Source: Takakia lepidozioides
Taxonomy: Eukaryota; Streptophyta; Takakiopsida; Takakiales; Takakiaceae
NCBI GenBank assembly: GCA_030704615.1
Contig: CM060732.1
Location: 10,352,001-10,416,000 of the forward strand
Reading direction: 5' to 3'
DNA: 64,000 nt
The translations under genes were made by a program, and so were the position numbers. This document shows positions 61,688 to 64,000 of the stretch, one piece after another. Below the pieces are notes generated by a model. That model made no database searches. It had not been told where the DNA came from and was given only the letters and a program-made list of their open reading frames with translations. How positions within the stretch are numbered: position 1 is the stretch's first letter; the number at the start of each line of letters is the position of its first letter.

Positions 61688-61990
61688 CAAGAAGAGCTCT
61701 GCGTACCCTGAAAGGGTTGGTGCGGCTGCAAGCACTGGTGCGGGGCCACACAGTGCGAAGGCAGGCTGCCAGTACCCTGCGATGCTTGCAAGCGCTGGTG
61801 CGAGTGCAGGCTCGAGTGCGAGCACGCTGTTGTTCGAATGTCACAGCAGGGCCAGACCAGACAGAGGTTTGCGAGCTTGCAAGGGGCGGGAAAGCTTGCA
61901 AGGTGGACGTCGATGGCGCGGGAAAGCCCAAAGCCCACGTCAATCGCAAATCGCACTTAGGTCAGGGAAACGTAGAATGTAGGCACTCTT
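61688..61990 (+). pseudogene. IQD (IQ67-domain) gene fragment
   Basis: After an AG acceptor the frame reads [20 protein letters not shown], then [18 protein letters not shown], the second half of the IQ67 domain that binds calmodulin in plant IQD proteins. The known conserved IQD intron lies exactly before the ARRAL position, so the exon border is preserved. After one base shift near 61830 it continues [13 protein letters not shown]. The upstream exon with the first IQ motif is not found nearby, so this is a partial copy. Confidence 0.82.
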
Positions 61991-62009
61991 GTCGCTCGCG
62001 ATGAGCCGA

Positions 62010-62030
62010 CGTGGCACTACTAGTGCCACG
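62010..62030. other. 21-base hairpin
   Basis: Ten-base arms CGTGGCACTA/TAGTGCCACG flank a single C. It lies between the IQD fragment and element D. Confidence 0.85.
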
Positions 62031-62147
62031 ATGTAATATTTTTATGGGGGGCCGGGTAGGACCTTTGTAGTGCAACTACCACAAATGGGCAGATTTGAAG
62101 AAAACAAAACTCGCGGCCTTTCTAATAGCTCACTTAGCTTCTAATGC

Positions 62148-63500
62148 GTGGCAATGCATTCCATTCCCCTGATTCCGGGAGCTACCCCGAGACGACAACA
62201 AGAGAGAAGGGTGAACCCCAACTTAGCACTGCTCATTAAAGCAGAGATTGAAAAACTGCTAGCCGCAAAAATTTATCTTCCCGGTGGAAACATCAGCATG
62301 GGTGTCTCTGATGGTGATCGTCCGAAAGAAGAATGGAGGCCTAAGGGTATGCATGGACTTCCGCCCCCTTAACAAGGTACCACACAAGGATCATTTTCCC
62401 TTGCCATTCATAGATACTTGGGTGGAAGAAGTAGCAGGGAAAGAGCTCTACTCTTTCATGGATGGATTTTCAGGGTACAATCAGGTGTTGATTGACCCAA
62501 AGGACGTGTTAAAAACCACCTTCATTTCACCATGGGGAACATTTGCCTATACAGGGATGCCCTTTGGCCTGTGCAATCTCCCCTGACATTTCAGAGGGTC
62601 GTGACGTATGCCTTCTCAAACATTGTGAAAAGGAATTTGGTCATCTTCTTAGATGACTTTTGTTGCAATGGCGATGCAAAAGATCACGTTGCAGCATTAC
62701 GGGAGTGCTTCATCCGGTGCAGGGAGAATGGGATTTCTCTCAACCCGATGAAGTGCGTGTTTGCAGTCACACATGGACTGCTACTGGGGCACATAGTGTC
62801 CAAAGATGGCATGGCGACAGATCCAGCAAAGGTGAGCGCCATAGTCAAATTTCCCGCACCAGAGACATCATCTAAGGTGAAAAGGTTCCTTGGCCACACA
62901 GGGTGGTATAGGAAATTTATGGACAAGTATGCAGCAGAGGCCTTACCTCTGACTCGATTATTGAAGAAGAACCAGGTATTTTCCTGGGATACAGGGTGTC
63001 AGGAGTCTTTTGAGACACTCAAGCAGCCCATGGTGTCCGCTCTCATTTTGGCAGCTCCCGACTGGAACAGGCCTTTCCATGTTTACATTGATGCTTCGGC
63101 GGTGGCCGTAAGCTGTGCCCTGTGCAAACCAGATGCTGATGGCCATGATCATCCGATATCCTTCGCTAGTCGACAGCTGACATTCGCCAAAACGAGGTAT
63201 AGCACCACGGAGCGGGAGGCTTTGGGAATGATTTTTGCCGTAAAGAAGTATCGACACTATTTGTTGGAGACACCTTTCACATTTTTTGTTGATCACATGG
63301 CATTACGATACCTGATCAACAAGCCCAATTTGACGGGGAGAATAGCCAGGTGGGTTATTCTGCTTCAGGAATTTGACTACAAGGTAGTCTACAAGCCCGG
63401 AAGGCTTAATGCTCAGGCCGATCACATTTCCCGATTATCGGAGAAAACGGAGACGAGCCTATTGACGATGATTTTCCGCACGCATTCTTGTTCTCCATAG
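62148..63500 (+). pseudogene. Reverse transcriptase and RNase H of D
   Basis: Frames 62148-62372, 62284-62586 and 62532-63500 are joined by two one-base shifts. Motifs in order: VNPNLALLIKAEIEKLL, RKKNGGLRVCMDFRPLNK, MPFGLCN, TFQRVVTYAF, the catalytic FLDDF, then RNase H with YIDASAVAVSCAL, TTEREALGMIFAVKK, VDHMALRYL and LNAQADHISRL. Confidence 0.88.
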
Positions 63501-64000
63501 AGACCGTCCCTCCATGGTATGAGCATATAGCTCAGTATTTGAGCACCCTGGAATTTCCCCCAGGATTGGATCGACACATGCGACGGAGGCTTCGACTGCG
63601 CAGCATGAAGTTTGCTCTTGTGGGAGGGCAACTTTATAGAAGGGGATTGGATGGACTCTTGAGGCGATGCGTCACCCCGGAGGAGGTTCCCCAGATTTTA
63701 GAGTCAGCCCATGATAGCATGTGCGGAGGACACTTTGCAGGGCGGCTCACGGTGGGCTCACGGTGCATAAGGCTTTAAGGGCATGATACTACTGGCCCTC
63801 CATGTTCAAAGATGCGCACATGCATGTGCAAAAATGCAACTCTTGTCAGAGGTACGCCAAGGGATAACAGGCTCAGAATGTCGTTAGTTCCCACTCTCCC
63901 CTTTGCTCCGTTTGAGAAGTGGGGGATCGACTATGTAGGGGAAGTGCACCCTGCATCGAGTCGACAAAATCGCTACGTCATTATAGCCACTGAGTATCTG
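63488..64000 (+). pseudogene. Integrase N-terminal part of D
   Basis: GLDGLLRRCVTPEEVPQIL and AHDSMCGGHFAG lead into the zinc finger. After a shift near 63760, YWPSMFKDAH and CNSCQRYAKG complete it. A stop at about 63868 and a further shift precede FEKWGIDYVGEVHPASSRQN, which runs off the end. Confidence 0.8.

Larger units (their letters stand above)
62148..64000 (+). mobile_element. Element D: 5'-truncated gypsy pol, continuing past the window
   Basis: Coding similarity starts abruptly at the beginning of reverse transcriptase (HSIPLIPGATPRR), so gag, protease and the 5' LTR are missing on this side. RT, RNase H and the start of integrase follow. Motif wording ([15 protein letters not shown]) groups it with B rather than with C. 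The 3' end is beyond the window. Confidence 0.88.

Noticed and set aside
62010-62030. Hairpin as a Helitron 3' end
   Set aside because: No CTRR terminus follows at the expected distance on either strand.

Overview
This is nuclear DNA of a streptophyte plant, probably a land plant. The evidence is plant Ty3/gypsy retrotransposons, MULE (Mutator-like) DNA transposons with 9-bp target duplications, spliced genes, and fragments of typical plant genes: a PPR protein with an RDVVSWN motif and an IQD protein with its IQ67 exon boundary. I cannot name the species; a seed-free lineage is only a guess. Almost no intact host gene is present. Most of the window is a nest of transposable elements.

Layout. 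(1) 1-9598: element A, a young Ty3/gypsy element with an uninterrupted 2028-codon gag-pol; the visible LTR parts differ at one noticed base in 872. (2) 9599-15409: 3' part of B1, a gypsy element with extra ORFs after integrase, into whose RNase H region A inserted. (3) 15410-15997: right end of a second MULE (MULE2) around B1. (4) 16018-46698: MULE1, a large Mutator-like transposon with 29-bp imperfect terminal inverted repeats (TIRs) and the 9-bp target duplication GTTCCCCAG. Without nested insertions it is about 10.7 kb and carries three genes: a small unknown gene (+), a transposase with zinc finger, DDE-type core and SWIM finger (-), and a long multi-exon gene (+) with a ParB-like motif, a charged linker and a possible methyltransferase-like segment. 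Two retrotransposons sit in introns of the third gene: B2 (22936-35988, TSD TTATG) and C (37867-44781, minus strand, a chromovirus). (5) 46708-47626: primer-binding site and LTR of B3 (minus strand), whose leader MULE1 hit. (6) 47627-62147: mostly non-coding, with host-like exons, tandem repeats, a decayed transposase-like gene (52126-55435), an unknown minus-strand spliced gene (57482-58732), and a cluster of PPR, plastid-protein-like and IQD fragments. (7) 62148-64000: pol of another gypsy element, D, truncated on the left and running off the window.

The most interesting system is MULE1. The 11-mer GGYRCCGAAAT occurs 12 times exactly and 4 more times with one mismatch, always on the + strand, at both ends and in introns of MULE1. 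Together with accessory genes this resembles the arrangement in Arabidopsis VANDAL elements, where an element-encoded anti-silencing protein binds short motifs scattered through the element. The parallel is inference. The possible ParB/methyltransferase-like accessory protein is the main candidate partner.

A caution applies to all broken genes. The two LTRs of C differ by ten single-base indels and only one substitution, and most frameshifts in coding regions are restored by one-base shifts. Many apparent frameshifts may therefore be residual long-read assembly errors rather than real decay.
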